A DNA stretch of 64,000 bases from Hypomesus transpacificus. Lineage: Eukaryota > Chordata > Actinopteri > Osmeriformes > Osmeridae. Position numbers and translations under genes: made by a program. This document shows positions 1 to 14,200 of the stretch, piece after piece. The DNA lies in assembly GCF_021917145.1 (NCBI RefSeq), contig NC_061073.1:15911340-15975339 (forward strand). The letters are read 5' to 3'. Below the pieces are notes generated by a model. It had not been told where the DNA came from. It saw only the letters and a program-made list of their open reading frames with translations, and searched no databases. Each line of letters opens with the position of its first letter. Position 1 is the stretch's first letter.

Positions 1-1250
1 GGACCAGCAGCACCTCCTCCGACAATGCTGCCATTGCTAGAAGAAATTTGAAGTGGCAGTGTGTGATGAGGGCAACTGAATATCACGTCACAGTTACACC
101 TTGAGTGTGTCCCGAACATGAGTGACACGAACCGCAGTTTTAAAAGAGAGGGCAATGATAATAGATAACTAGCGTGCTAGCCGAGAATGATATGCTAACG
201 TCAGTGTCACTGGTATCAGTGTGTATGATAATGTATGTCAAGTGTGAACTGTCGGCCAGCTAGCTAGCTAGTTCACGTAAAGTTACAGGAGGTCTAGAAA
301 GATCGCGGCAATAATTTGCAGGTTGGATATACAATTTAGAAACCAACGTTATGAATAGTTTCAAAAGAAGCTTACATACAGTATGCATGTCAACCCAAAG
401 CAAGTAGTTACAGCTCTCTCTTGGTCTCGGCAATGTCAGTAAGATGGCTAGCCAGCTACCTAGCTAGCACTAGACTAGCGGCGCGCTGACAACGTCAGCT
501 GTAGCTACTGTTTTGATTATGATATACCGACATGGTTTCGACCCGAAAACTAACTGAACAATAATGATCAATACCTTAAACTCCAACGTTGTTGTTGCTG
601 ACACCTTGTATCTGCCTTCCCCTGATACAGGACATGCGACCACGTTAACCCAAAATACGTAATTTGAGTGAATTTAAGTCAACTCCGACTCCATCCACTC
701 AAATGTGTCAAGCGGTGTATCACTTCTATAATTCCGGTGGAGTACAAATGAATGGGCGACACGTTCCTCACATAATCTATACTATAATGCGAGACATATT
801 TTTCAGCGATGTTAGGGTAGCAATTGTTTAACGATAAACTGGAGAGCCTTGTTTGATTGTCAATTTCTGTTGTGGCACACATCCGTTGTGTTGTGGCTTT
901 TGCATTTGTGTTGCAGCTTTTGCATTTGTGATCTCAGCCACTGTATTAAATGGAGAGGCAGATTTGCAGATCGAGTCACCTAGCATTTATCCAAGCGTCA
1001 AGCGTGCATATTTCAAATATTCACAATAAGTACTTTTCATCTTACATTCACCCTTTTTTTATTGTTGTCACGTAAACATGGTCTTCATATAAACTTGGGA
1101 TTTAATCAAAGTATCGATTAGCTCATCTAGCTGGCTAACGGGAGAACTAGAAACGATTGCAAAGACTCTTAGAAAGAGGCAGACTTCTGTTGGCAGATTG
1201 AACTAGCATCTAGCCAAAATTACTAGGACACATTTTCATACAGAAAACCC

Positions 1251-1261
1251 AAGATGGCGGC
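1251..1261 (+). promoter_or_regulatory. YY1-like motif (AAGATGGCGGC)
   Basis: The 11 bases match the YY1 consensus that often sits just downstream of transcription starts in TATA-less housekeeping promoters. The ATG inside it opens a frame that stops after seven codons, so it is not an obvious start codon here. It could mark the promoter of a gene whose coding exons lie outside the window. This is motif evidence only. Confidence 0.3.
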
Positions 1262-1491
1262 CGTCATGGGTTATTGAGGCTATTTCATTTCTCAAGTTTT
1301 TGAGTTTTTGGTTCGAGTGGAAATGCTATCACATAGGAGTGGCCTGGTCCTGGTCAGACGATGATGTTTAACAAACATACGGTATGGTAAAAAGTTTACA
1401 CAATCACAAAGACATTATACACTACAATAGCAAATTGCTCATGAACAATGATTTGTTAAAAAATAGACACGTAATATGCTCAGTTTCTGCT

Positions 1492-1497
1492 TTTAAT
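1492..1497 (-). terminator. candidate poly(A) signal of mucin A
   Basis: Read on the minus strand this is ATTAAA, about 170 bases past the mucin A stop codon. No canonical AATAAA was seen closer to the stop. Confidence 0.4.
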
Positions 1498-1669
1498 ACA
1501 CTACGAAAGAACAGCCACCACAGGTTGAAACAGTACATTGTTTATAATCATAGGGAAAGTAGGCTATAGTCATATATGGTAAAGATGAAACCCCTTAGTG
1601 CCCAGTAGATTAACTATTAACTAAAAAAGGTAAATATTGTCGTTTAACAATTAGATGGACAATGCAATC

Positions 1670-2279
1670 TTAAATGTTTTTGTCACATTCTGTGACATGG
1701 CATCCACAAGTGTTGATATAAATGTAAGAGCCTATTAATTTATTTCCATCTGTGCAGATCATCTCCACCTCCTTCTTGCTACTGGACATTTCTTGGCAGC
1801 AGGAGCATGAATGCATCAATCTGTTTTTCTCTGCTGAGTACCTTCAAATGTAAGACACACAAAAGGTTAGTTTGCCAAAATACAAGAGACAGAAAAGTCA
1901 CACAAAAAAGAGAAAAGTGACAAATAGAAGTTCACAAAAAATCTCACTTGGAGAATGTTCCGCAGGATCCTGCACATTCTGTGACTTCCACAGGGTCTGT
2001 TGATCGGCAGTTTCCAAATTCCAGGTACGTGGTGTTTCTTTTGACTTTGCATTCATGTATGTTACCTGTTAAAATACATAGAACAGTAATACATGCTGAA
2101 TGCATTAAGTATGTGCAGCAGTTAAACAAATGATGTGCAGACATGTGTTATTTGTGAAGTCGTTAGGGAGCTAGGGATGTAGGCGTAATATAGATTACGT
2201 TTGTTGTATGTTGTTCAGGCATTATTTACAATACTTACATGTTTGGCAACAGCCATCTTGATAAGTAGTTTCTGTTCCC
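1670..2279 (-). other. mucin A C-terminal cystine knot exons
   Basis: Three exons (about 2279-2238, 2068-1954, 1847-1670) encode a CTCK domain, the dimerisation module of gel-forming mucins and von Willebrand factor. The reading runs [10 protein letters not shown], then across an intron [15 protein letters not shown], and ends [13 protein letters not shown]. The joint AA|G restores Lys, which confirms the splice. Unlike mucin B there is no basic tail after the last cysteine pair. Confidence 0.88.
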
Positions 2280-5200
2280 TGTAAATTGTATAATGAACAG
2301 GCAGTTAGACAGGACTGTTAATTCTTTACCTCTCAAGATTGCGTCTAAACCAATTGTACTCACTGGGACACAGAGTTCAGGATAGAAGGGTGGGCATTCT
2401 GTTTTTGATTTCACGATCATGAACTGGTTGCTGTCATTTGTGCATTTATACTCAACACACTTTTTATCAGGAGGTGACCAAACATTTCCATGCTGTAAAT
2501 AAGTAACATCATAGGTTAAAGTTAAACGGGAGTTTGTGGAATTGGTGAAAAAAAATCATACTCGGTAAAATGCCTTTACAAATTGTTTGGGAAATTGACA
2601 TCCTTACCTCAATGATGTGAGTTGTGTTATCTGTAAGGGCTACCACGCAACTCCTCTGTTTGCACACTCCACAACATTGACCGGGCTGAACATCATACTC
2701 ATAACCCTTCATAATGTAAAGTTAAACATGTAATAGTTAGCAATATTTTCTAAATGTTGTCAATATCATAATTTACAGCAATGCAAGCACCGTACCTGGT
2801 GGCATTGGGTGTTACAGATCTTCGGTGCACACTCAATGACATGTAACATTGTGTGAGGATCCAGTTTAGGGCCACAGTGGCACGTTTCACATCTTTCTTT
2901 AGGAACTTCAACATCTGGCTGTATAGAGTATATGCAAAATGCAGTTTAGCAAATATGTAGTTTGAGACCAAAGTTTCAAGATGATGGTTGGCAGGGGAGA
3001 CAACAAATGTATTCATTAAATAGTGTGTAAAAAGTGTATTACTTCTTACCTGATACTCGGTATTATTAAAGACACAGACATCTTTTGGCTCTAAGAAACA
3101 AGACAAACATTCTGACTTTTAAGATACTGTGGTTCCAGCTCCTCATGAAATTTGTTACTCATAATCTCTCGGGTATCTAAGTACTCTTTTTTTAATGTGG
3201 GGGGGTACATTTCAGATAAAGGCTTACCACAAGTATAGGATGGGCAGCAGTGTTCCACTGTAATGTTTAGCTTAAACCCTGCAGCGCACTGTGGTATTTT
3301 TGTTAAGCAGTATTTCACATCACACTCTGTTGGCAGAAACAAGATGTTAAGATACTCATATCTCTTATAAATTAATAGAATTAATTAGCTTGTTTCACTT
3401 GTTTTTACTTGTTTCTCTCACCACATTCGGTTTGGAGACAGCAGTTTATGGTATGATTTACCAACACCTCACCCTCTTTGTCACAGCTTATGTTTTTTGG
3501 GGACTGACATTCCACAGGCTTACACTGAACACTCTTTGTGTCTGTGTCACAAATACAGTCTTGGCAGTTACTCTGCCAAGTTTCTCCACGCTGTTTTGAA
3601 GAAAAGGTGTAATTAGGCAAATTATTTCTTACTAAGCCTGATGACAGTATACCATACACTATCAACTACAATGTTACCTGTTTCGGTTGGCCTTCAGGCC
3701 CAGTGCAGTCTGGAAAAAGCAGACAAAGTTAATGGTTCATTGAGACAACAAGCGTATCTATATTTATACATATATAAAACAAATATTCTGCAATTGACAC
3801 ATCCTTACCACAAGAGCTGACACAGATGTCAGAGTAAGAATTGAACAAAATGTGCCCAGCTGTGCAGAAGCATCCCTCCATAAATGTGTCACATGATCCA
3901 TTTATTTCACATTTCTCAGCCGAACTTGGCTTCACATACTTGTCATTATATCTAAATATAATAAGAACATATGTAACTAACACTCAAAAATGATGTATGA
4001 CACAGAAAATGCATTATGGTTCAATTCTGTATCGTTAACTAAACAACAGTGTTGAATTTCAGCTCATGACTTACTTTGCATTGCAAGTTGGTTGTACAAC
4101 TGGGCCACATGATTTATAGACTTTGGTTTCAGGGCATTTGTATTCTGTAGTATGATACATTTGGAAAAGAAAAATGTGTATGTTACAATTTATAAAACTT
4201 GGTTAATCGACAGAAAATGAACTAGAAAAGATACAGTAGTAAATGAGACACTATGAGTAATTGGGGTGGAGGAAGAAACAAGTATGTAACCAATTCTAAA
4301 ACGTATGCAAGGGAACTAAAGCTATTTTACTCAAATATCACACTAATAATTTACCACATTCTCCTTTTGTTGAATTACGCCAGTCAACACAGACTGCAGC
4401 CCTGGCACACATCAAGGCATACGCCTCCAAACTGGAGCAGCCAACATTGGATTTTTGGCAGACATCAAATTTGCAGGCCTCATAAAATGCCTCTCTTGGG
4501 ATTACTTCATGACATTCATCAAATATCCTTAAAAAGAAATCACACTGTCCATTTACCACACAAATATGCAATATGTTGCTTCAATACTTGTTGACAGACA
4601 TAATAATACTTGTTTTTAGCTAAGTCTTACTTGCTCAGTATGATTTCACAGAGTTCAGTGTATCCACTGCATGTTGGAGGAGTTGCACTTGGAGTAACAG
4701 TTGAGTTGCAAAGCTTCTCTGGAATTTTCCACGTGTGTGCCATCCGAGGACATGATGAAGACACCTCCCCGTTTCCTAAGCTACAGTCGTTTGTTCTGTT
4801 ATTGTCACAAGGACCTTAAAGACAGAAAATACAAATATGATGAGAAAAAATATTCCATAGTTTTAACAGTCTAATCAAAGTGGTACAATATCTACTTAAT
4901 TCTGTTGTACTGCTGTTCATTAATGATCACTCACCACACTGGCCTTCTGTGTTGTGATGGAAAAGGGAATATGGCAAGTTGACGCTGAAAATAAGTCCTT
5001 TGAAAGTCACCTCTGCCTTAATTTCCGGGATTCTCAAAAGCAACTCAATTCCAGTACTGGTAATGATGAGGTCATCATTAGAAAAGGTTGGGTAGATCTG
5101 CTTGCCATTTATGTACAGCTTGAATAATAATGGTGGTTAGGAAATCTTATACTTTTCATCGTCTACTAAGCCTTTCTCTTTAAGATACTAAACTGTATCA

Positions 5201-8200
5201 CTGATGAATGATGGCTGCTACAGATGGATGTGGAATAGGTGTTCATTTTTGTATCTGTGATGTGATTTACTTACCATATTTGTTGTAATGGTAGACCTCT
5301 TCTGTGTCAGAATAATTGTATAGGACTTGTAATATACAGTCAAAGACTGTGGGCAAGATATGGTTCCAGAAGGACCACAACTCACATTTTCAATTATTAC
5401 AGTGAAGTTGTGATATCTAGGAGTTATCTCTTTAACCAAAACATAGGTGCAGTTTTCCTGAAAACTATAATATGTTCCATCAAAAGTCACGTAATGTGGA
5501 TCTCCCCATCCATAGCACATACCTGTCAACAGATTAGAGAGATTTGACAATCATTCATAATGATTGCTGGCATTTTGAGGGTCAAGAGAATGGTATGAAT
5601 GAGTTTAAACTTACATTGACATTCATAATGAAAACAGCAACCAGTGTCATCATAGACTTTAATAGCTGGAAACTTATTTTCACACACAAGTTTTGTCACT
5701 GGTGCACATTTCACTGGTACTGTGGTGATGTTGCCACTGTGGCAAGTTTGAATGGTGCATTTATCAGTCTGCCAAGACTCACCATCCTGTCAAAATAAAA
5801 ATAGAAATGTTCAAACTCGCTTTTATAGCATTCTTAATGATCAAAAAACAAATTTGATTGTGGAAACCTAGGAAATGTATCACGTTCATGGCTTTAAAGC
5901 TTAAAAAAAATAAAAAATAACTATTCTCTGATAAGACATTAATTACCTCTCTTGGTGGATTGACATTTTGACAATGTGTTATCACAGGCTTGGTGGTAAA
6001 CGTTGGTGGTGTAGTAGTATGACAAGGTCTTGCTTGTTTTTCTACAATGCAACTTTGATTGCAGAATGATGTGAAACACCAGCCTGCCCCATCGGTCTGA
6101 TTATACATGTAGGAACCTTTAGTAGAAGGAAAACATAGCAAAGTTACAAAGTCTAAACATTTCAAGAAATATAGGGTTAATGTTGATCAAACAGTAAATA
6201 TTCATAAAAGAAAGACTTACCAGAAGGAAAACTTTGGTTGAGATATTTGCATGTACATGAAGATCCTGTTGGTGGACCTGTGGGAGGCGGTGCAGTATAT
6301 ATGATGAAGCCTGTAGTTGCTTTAATGCTGGGCCGAATTGTTGTAACTGTCGGAGTTGTGACTGCAGATGTAATTAGGGTTGTCTCGCTGGGTGTTGTTA
6401 CAGTTGATGTGCTGGTGCTGGTCGTGGGCAGAATGAATGTAGTTGATGGAACTGTAGTTGTTGTTGGCACAGTTGTAGATGTTAAGGTTGTTGATGTCCC
6501 GGGTGTTGTCTGAGTAGTTGTAACTGTCGGAGTTGTAAGTGCAGTTGTAATTAGGGTTGTCTCACTGTGTGTTGTTGCAGTTGATGTGCTGGTGCTGGTC
6601 GTGGGCAGAATGGATGTAGTTGATGGAACTGTAGTTGTTGTTGGCACAGTTGTAGATGTTAAGGTTGTTGATGTCCCGAGTGTTGTCTGAGTAGTTGTAA
6701 CTGTCGGAGTTGTGAGTGCAGTTGTAATTAGGGTTGTCTCTCTGGGTGTTGTTACAGTTGATGTGCTGGTAATGGTCGTGGGCAGAATGAATGTAGTTGA
6801 TGGAACTGTAGTTGTTGTTGGCACAGTTGTAGATGTTAAGGTTGTTGATGTCCCGAGTGTAGTCTGAGTAGTTGTAACTGTCTGAGTTGTAAGTGCAGTT
6901 GTAAATAGGGTTGTCTCGCTGTGTGTTGTTGCGGTTGATGTGCTGGTGCTGGTCGTGGGCAGAATGGATGTAGTTGATGGAACTGTAGTTGTTGTTGGCA
7001 CAGTTGTAGATGTTAAGATTGTTGATGTCCCGAGTGTTGTCTGAGTAGTTGGTATTGTTGGTGTGGTTGTTTCACAGGGGTTACAACATTTTACTCTTAT
7101 CTCATAATTGAAACAAATCGGAGGCCGTTGATCCTCATTCTTGCAATTGAGTCCAACCAGAAGACTGCACTCAACCTTCTGACCTAAGTCTGCCAGGGAT
7201 GTATTTTTATATTCTTTTGCTCTACATTCTATTTCCATTGCTATATCCAGTGGTAGGCTGCATATCGGCTTAATAATTTCATATTCTCCTCCACTTGGTC
7301 CATCCGAAGGATAATTATTGTCAATCCAATCAGACCATTTACACGAACCGCAGTTAGTGTGACTGGTACTAGTATATGTTGGAACAGTTGTAGATGTTAA
7401 GGTTGTTGATGTTGTGAATGTAGTCTGAGTAGTTGTAACTGTCGGAGTTGTAAATGCAGTTGTAATTAGGGTTGTCTCGCTGGGTGTTGTTACAGTTGAT
7501 GTGCTGGTGCTGGTCGTGGGAAGAATGGATGTAGTTGATGGAACTGGAGTTGTTGTTGGCACAGTTGTAGATGTTAAGGTTGTTGATGTCCCGAGTGTAG
7601 TCTGAGTAGTTGTAACTGTCGGAGTTGTAAGTGCAGTTGTAATTAGGGTTGTCTCGCTGGGTGTTGTTACAGTTGATGTGCTGGTGCTGGTCGTGGGAAG
7701 AATGGATGTAGTTGATGGAACTGGAGTTGTTGTTGGCACAGTTGTAGATGTTAAGGTTGTTGATGTCCCGAGTGTAGTCTGAGTAGTTGTAACTGTCGGA
7801 GTTGTAAGTGCAGTTGTAATTAGGGTTGTCTCGCTGGGTGTTTTTACAGTTGATGTGCTGGTGCTGGTCGTGGGAAGAATGGATGTAGTTGATGGAACTG
7901 GAGTTGTTGTTGGCACAGTTGTAGATGTTAAGGTTGTTGATGTCCCGAGTGTTGTCTGAGTAGTTGTAACTGTCGGAGTTGTAACTGCAGTTGTAATTAA
8001 GGTTGTATTGCTGGGTGTTGTTGCAGTTGATGTGCTGGTAATGGTTGTGGGCAGAATGAATGTAGTTGATGGAACTGGAGTTGTTGTTGGCACAGTTGTA
8101 GATGTTAAAGTTGTTGATGTCCCGAGTGTTGTCTGAGTAGTTGTCACTGTCGGAGTTGTAACTGCAGTTGTGGTTGTTTCACAATATTGGTCATCATGGT

Positions 8201-11200
8201 CACAACATTTGACTCTTATCTCATAATTGTAACAAATCGGAGGAAATTGATCCTCATTCTTGCAATTTAGTCCAACCAGAAGACTGCACTCAACCTTCTG
8301 ACCTAAGTCTACCAGGGAAACATCTTTTTGTTCTTTTGCTCTACATTCTATAGCCACCGGTTGCATGCATATTACTCCAGAATCCTTTATCTGCGTAATA
8401 TTTTCATAATCTCCACTTGCACCTTCCGAAGGATAACTTTTGTCAATCCAATCAGACCATTTACACAAACTGCATGGTGTGGGAGTGGTACTACTATATG
8501 TTGACACTGCAGTTGTAATTAGGGTTGTGCTGCTGGGTGTTGTTGCAGTTGATATGGTACTTGTTGTGGGCAGAATGAATGTAGTTGATGGAACTGGAGT
8601 TGTTGTTGGCACAGTTGTAGATGTTAAGATTGTTGATGTCCCGAGTGTAGTCTGAGTAGTTGTAACTGTCGGAGTTGTAAGTGCAGTTGTAATTAGGGTT
8701 GTCTCGCTGGGTGTTGTTACAGTTGATATGCTGGTGCTGGTCGTGGGCAGAATGGATGTAGTTGATGGAACTGTAGTTGTTGTTGGCACAGTTGTAGATG
8801 TTAAGATTGTTGATGTCCCGAGTGTTGTCTGAGTAGTTGGTATTGTTGGTGTGGTTGTTTCACAGGGGTTACAACATTTTACTCTTATCTCATAATTGAA
8901 ACAAATCGGAGGCCGTTGATCCTCATTCTTGCAATTGAGTCCAACCAGAAGACTGCACTCAACCTTCTGACCTAAGTCTGCCAGGGATGTATTTTTATAT
9001 TCTTTTGCTCTACATTCTATTTCCATTGCTATATCCAGTGGTAGGCTGCATATCGGCTTAATAATTTCATATTCTCCTCCACTTGGTCCATCCGAAGGAT
9101 AATTATTGTCAATCCAATCAGACCATTTACACGAACCGCAGTTAGTGTGACTGGTACTAGTATATGTTGGAACAGTTGTAGATGTTAAGGTTGTTGATGT
9201 TGTGAATGTAGTCTGAGTAGTTGTAACTGTCGGAGTTGTAAATGCAGTTGTAATTAGGGTTGTCTCGCTGGGTGTTGTTACAGTTGATGTGCTGGTGCTG
9301 GTCGTGGGAAGAATGGATGTAGTTGATGGAACTGGAGTTGTTGTTGGCACAGTTGTAGATGTTAAGGTTGTTGATGTCCCGAGTGTAGTCTGAGTAGTTG
9401 TAACTGTCGGAGTTGTAAGTGCAGTTGTAATTAGGGTTGTCTCGCTGGGTGTTGTTACAGTTGATGTGCTGGTGCTGGTCGTGGGAAGAATGGATGTAGT
9501 TGATGGAACTGGAGTTGTTGTTGGCACAGTTGTAGATGTTAAGGTTGTTGATGTCCCGAGTGTAGTCTGAGTAGTTGTAACTGTCGGAGTTGTAAGTGCA
9601 GTTGTAATTAGGGTTGTCTCGCTGGGGGTTGTTACAGTTGATGTGCTGGTGCTGGTCGTGGGAAGAATGGATGTAGTTGATGGAACTGGAGTTGTTGTTG
9701 GCACAGTTGTAGATGTTAAGGTTGTTGATGTCCCGAGTGTTGTCTGAGTAATTGTAACTGTCGGAGTTGTAACTGCAGTTGTAATTAAGGTTGTATTGCT
9801 GGGTGTTGTTGCAGTTGATGTGCTGGTAATGGTTGTGGGCAGAATGAATGTAGTTGATGGAACTGGAGTTGTTGTTGGCACAGTTGTAGATGTTAAGGTT
9901 GTTGATGTCCCGAGTGTTGTCTGAGTAGTTGTAACTGTCGGAGTTGTAACTGCTGTTGTGGTTGTTTCACAATATTGGTCATCATGGTCACAACATTTGA
10001 CTCTTATCTCATAATTGTAACAAATCGGAGGAAATTGATCCTCATTCTTGCAATTTAGTCCAACCAGAAGACTGCACTCAACCTTCTGACCTAAGTCTAC
10101 CAGGGAAACATCTTTTTGTTCTTTTGCTCTACATTCTATCGCCACTGGTTGCATGCATATTACTCCAGAATCCTTTATCTGCGTAATATTTTCATAATCT
10201 CCACTTGCACCTTCTGAAGGATAACTGTTGTCAATCCAACCAGACCATTTACACAAACTGCATGGTTTGCGAGTGGTACTACTATATGTTGACACTGCTG
10301 TTGTAATTAGGGTTGTGTTGCTGGGTGTTGTTGCAGTTGATATACTGGTACTTGTCGTGGGCAGAATGAACGTAGTTGATGGAACTGGAGTTGTTGTTGG
10401 CACAGTTGTAGATGTTAAGATTGTTGATGTCCCGAGTGTAGTCTGAGTAGTTGGAACTGTTGGAGTTGTAACTGCAGTTGTAATTAGGGTTGTTTTGCTG
10501 TGTGTTGTTGCAGTTGATGTGCTGGTAATGGTCGTGGGCAGAATGGATGTAGTTGATGGAACTGGAGTAGTTGTTGGCACAGTTTTAGATGTTAAGGTTG
10601 TTGATGTTGTGAATGTAGGCTGAGTAGTTGTAACTGTCGGAGTTGTAACTGCAGTTGTAATTAGGGTTGTCTCTCTGGGTGTTGTTACAGTTGATGTGCT
10701 GGTAATGGTCGTGGGCAGAATGAATGTAGTTGATGGAACTGGAGTTGTTGTTGGCACAGTTGTAGATGTTAAGGTTGTTGATGTCCCGAGTGTAGTCTGA
10801 GTAGTTGTAACTGTTGGAGTTGTTACTGTTGATGTGGTTGTTTCACAATATTTTTCATTGTGGTCACAACATTTGACTCTAATCTCATAATTGAAACAAA
10901 TCGGAGGCAGTTGATCCTCATTCTTGCAATTTAGTCCAACCAGAAGACTGCACTCAACCTTCTGACCTAAGTCTACCAGGGAAACATCTTTTTGTTCTTT
11001 TGCTCTACATTCTATAGCCACTGGTTGCATGCATATTAGTCCAGAATCCTTTATCTGCGTAATATTTTCATAATCTCCACTTGCATCTTCCGAAGGATAA
11101 CTTTTGTCAATCCAATCAGACCATTTACACAAACTGCATGGTGTGGGAGTGGTACTACTATATGTTGACACTGCAGTTGTAATTAGGGTTGTGTTGCTGG

Positions 11201-14200
11201 GTGTTGTTGCAGTTGATGTGCTGGTAATGGTCGAGGGTAGAATGGATGTAGTTGATGGAAGTGTAGTTGTTGTTGGCACATTTGTAGTTGTTAAGGTGGT
11301 TGTTGTCTCAAGTGTTTTCTGAGTAGTTGTAACTGTCGGAGTTGTAACTGTCGTAGTTGTAACTGTCAGAGTTGTAACTGTTGGAGTTGTAACTGTTGGA
11401 GTTGTAACTGTTGGAGTTGTAACTGTTGGAGTTGTAACTGTCGGAGTTGTAACTGTCGTAGTTGTAACTGTTGGAGTTGTAACTGTTGGAGTTGTAACTG
11501 TTGGAGTTGTAACTGTCGTAGTTGTAACTGTTGGAGTTGTAACTGTTGGAGTTGTAACTGTTGGAGTTGTAACTGTTGGAGTTGTTACTGTTGATGTATG
11601 TACCGTCGGCTGAGTTCCTGAAGAAGCAATGTCAGGACATTAAGATCCTAATCAAAGGAAACTCAACTTCCCCATGCTGAAATGGTTAATATATAAGGTC
11701 AATGTTTTGTACTTTACTGTACTTTTAAGGTTAGCTACGGTACCCACCAGTGGTGGAAAATGTAAACACTGTTGTAGTTGGTGTTGTTGTAGAAGCTGAG
11801 GTGGAACAATCTTCCATTGACCGTACAATAGTGCCATTGTTTTTACAAACAGCAGTGATACAAGTTTCACTTCCATCAGATGTGTGATAGATCGTATCTC
11901 CGTCATTGTATGATGTTCCTTTATATAGACAATGACAAGCTGCCAAAAAACAAAATGTTATTCGCTACTGTAATTCAGTTTTATAGTATTTAACTATGTT
12001 TGGGACGTAACTTTCTTGATTTATATAGCATGTCATAAGTTATTACCTGTACTGTTGTAGGTGCACGTGGCCTCAGTTGATGAGCATTTACTGCAGAATG
12101 GAAAATGTATATTGCACATCATTTGTACATATATTAGGCAACACCATTTCTAATAATTTATGTAAAATCCTTCTTAACGTAGATAGATAAATAGTTCTGC
12201 TCTTTAATGACATTATTATTATGCTTATTATGCGTCTTAGCATCATGCTGATCATTACCATTGTTGTTTTGCATGGTTAAAAAATAAATACAAACGACTG
12301 TATATAACAAACAGTTTGGTTTGGTTTGAATAATATGACACTCTTGCACAGTAATATTACATGTAGGCATGATAAGAAGTGACATACCATGTCTGACAGT
12401 TTCTTTCTACGGGCATAGGCTGTCCCTCATTGTAATGGTTGCCGTCTTCATCATAGCAACCACAATCTTTCTCTGTCACACACTTCATTGTAGTTTCATC
12501 AAGATAAGGCTCAGCCAAGGGACATTTGGGGTAGCAACCTTAAAAAGTAAGAAAAATACTATACCTAAATCTGTTACAGAATAGGTACATGTCACGTCAA
12601 TACAAAACAGGTGTTATGTTACCTTCCAGTTTTGGAATCTGTTCAGAGCATTTTCCTGAAGGATTCCTGCAGGTCTTCATACAAGGTGATCCACACGGCT
12701 CATAGTGCCATTCACACTCATCAGAAGGGTTGTAAAAATCACAGAACAGAGCTGGTAATAAAACAAATATACTGATTAATTGCAAGGCTATGTGTGCCAA
12801 CCATTGCTCTCTAGACAGAACTCAAAGGTCTCATCTTAGATTTAAAGGAGACATAACATGAAAACTTCATTTTATGAGGTTATTTTACATTAATATGAGT
12901 TCCCCTAGCCTGCCTTTGGTCCCCCAGTGGCTAGAATTTTCGATAAGAAAGAGACTTCAGATACAGTATTAGGGGACCACTAAGGCCTATATAAAAGCAT
13001 CCCAGCATTTCATGTCTCCTTTAACATTACAGGGCCCTATCTACTCCTACTCACGGCAGATTTTGGGCGTTCTCCATCTAATGCAGGTCCGAGCCTCGTT
13101 ACACGCTGCTGCGTAAGCGGCAACAGCTGCACAGAAACATTCACAGTCTCCGCCTGTGTCACATGCACAGGAGTCCCTCTCACAGGCTTTATAGTACTCT
13201 GTAGGATTCACCTTTACAAATCACGACAGAAACAATGGTGCATCAAGTTAACAGAAGTCTTATGATGGCAAATGGTTTTCCCTACAGATCAAGTTTTACC
13301 AAAACAAGAAATACCAAAAGCTTTTACTATTCTTATACAGATGTATGGAGGGAAGAGGGGTTTAGGTTGTATGACATTTTACTTAAAACCCAGCCAAGTG
13401 CAACTAACTCTGTTCTGCTAATGTTCAGATGGCTGAGGGGTTAGGGAGTCTGACTATTAATCAGAAGTTAACTTAAACTTAACACTTGCACCCACTTTGG
13501 TGAAACACGTGTGGATGGATACCTTTTCACAAATCCTGATATTAGGTTTTGTCTGTTTACCTGTGAGTGGCAGGGTTTAAATACATCACTATTAATGATG
13601 CTGCAGTGTTTTAAAGCCCAAGCCTTTCGATGTGGTTGTGAAGTACAAGGGTCTTTTACAGTAACTGCATTAGGGCAACTTTGAGACACTTTCCAGCTGT
13701 TTCCAAACTCAACAGGGTCCACCACCACCGCTTGATTTCTGGTTGTGAAGTCATTTTTAGCATTTCCATCATAGTTTCCACACAGACCACAGACTTTTCC
13801 CTGGAGAGAAATTGTGAACGAGAAATTATTTAATATAGCACAAGTTCATGCAAGTGGAAGACTACAGTGACATCTGTCATGACTCACCTTGAATGTGGGG
13901 GCAATTTTAATGAACAGCGTTGTCTTCTTGTCCCATATGAGGATCAGGCCGTTACTAATTTCAACAACCAAGAATAAACCAATAGTGTGGACCTTATAGG
14001 AAACATCTCCACCATTATGTTTCAGGACTTGAATATTTTCCTCTGAGAAAAATAACTCATTGTTCTAAAAGAAACAAGTGCAAATGTTCAGTTGAATACA
14101 AAAAATAACTGTATACGTTTGTGTCATTTAATGTCCGTATTCTATTGGTTAATGTTTCCCACTTACCCCTAAGAAGAGCTTGATAGCAGCGGAACAGGTT

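Larger units (their letters stand above)
1..1669. other. 3' flank of mucin A, no gene identified
   Basis: No coding exon could be supported here. The stretch contains AGCT/CTAG-rich low-complexity sequence near 245-275 and 445-480, and a duplicated 20-bp phrase at about 891-931. A YY1-like motif lies at 1251-1261. The minus-strand 3' UTR of mucin A occupies the right end, with a candidate poly(A) signal at 1492-1497. Short open frames are present but show no family resemblance or splice-site support. Confidence 0.6.
6221..11617 (-). repeat. mucin A central PTS exon with tandem repeats and five CysD modules
   Basis: A single exon of 5397 bases (1799 codons). It starts after an acceptor with [11 protein letters not shown] and ends at FPSG before a GTAAGT donor. 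Most of it is Thr/Ser-rich sequence built on a 59-residue (177-bp) unit containing [18 protein letters not shown], the substrate for dense O-glycosylation. Five CysD modules interrupt it at about 11150-10850, 10265-9965, 9150-8860, 8475-8175 and 7360-7070. Each has CKWSDWID or CKWSGWID and ends RVKCC. A 15-bp array lies at the N-terminal end. The frame is open with no stop throughout. Confidence 0.93.
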
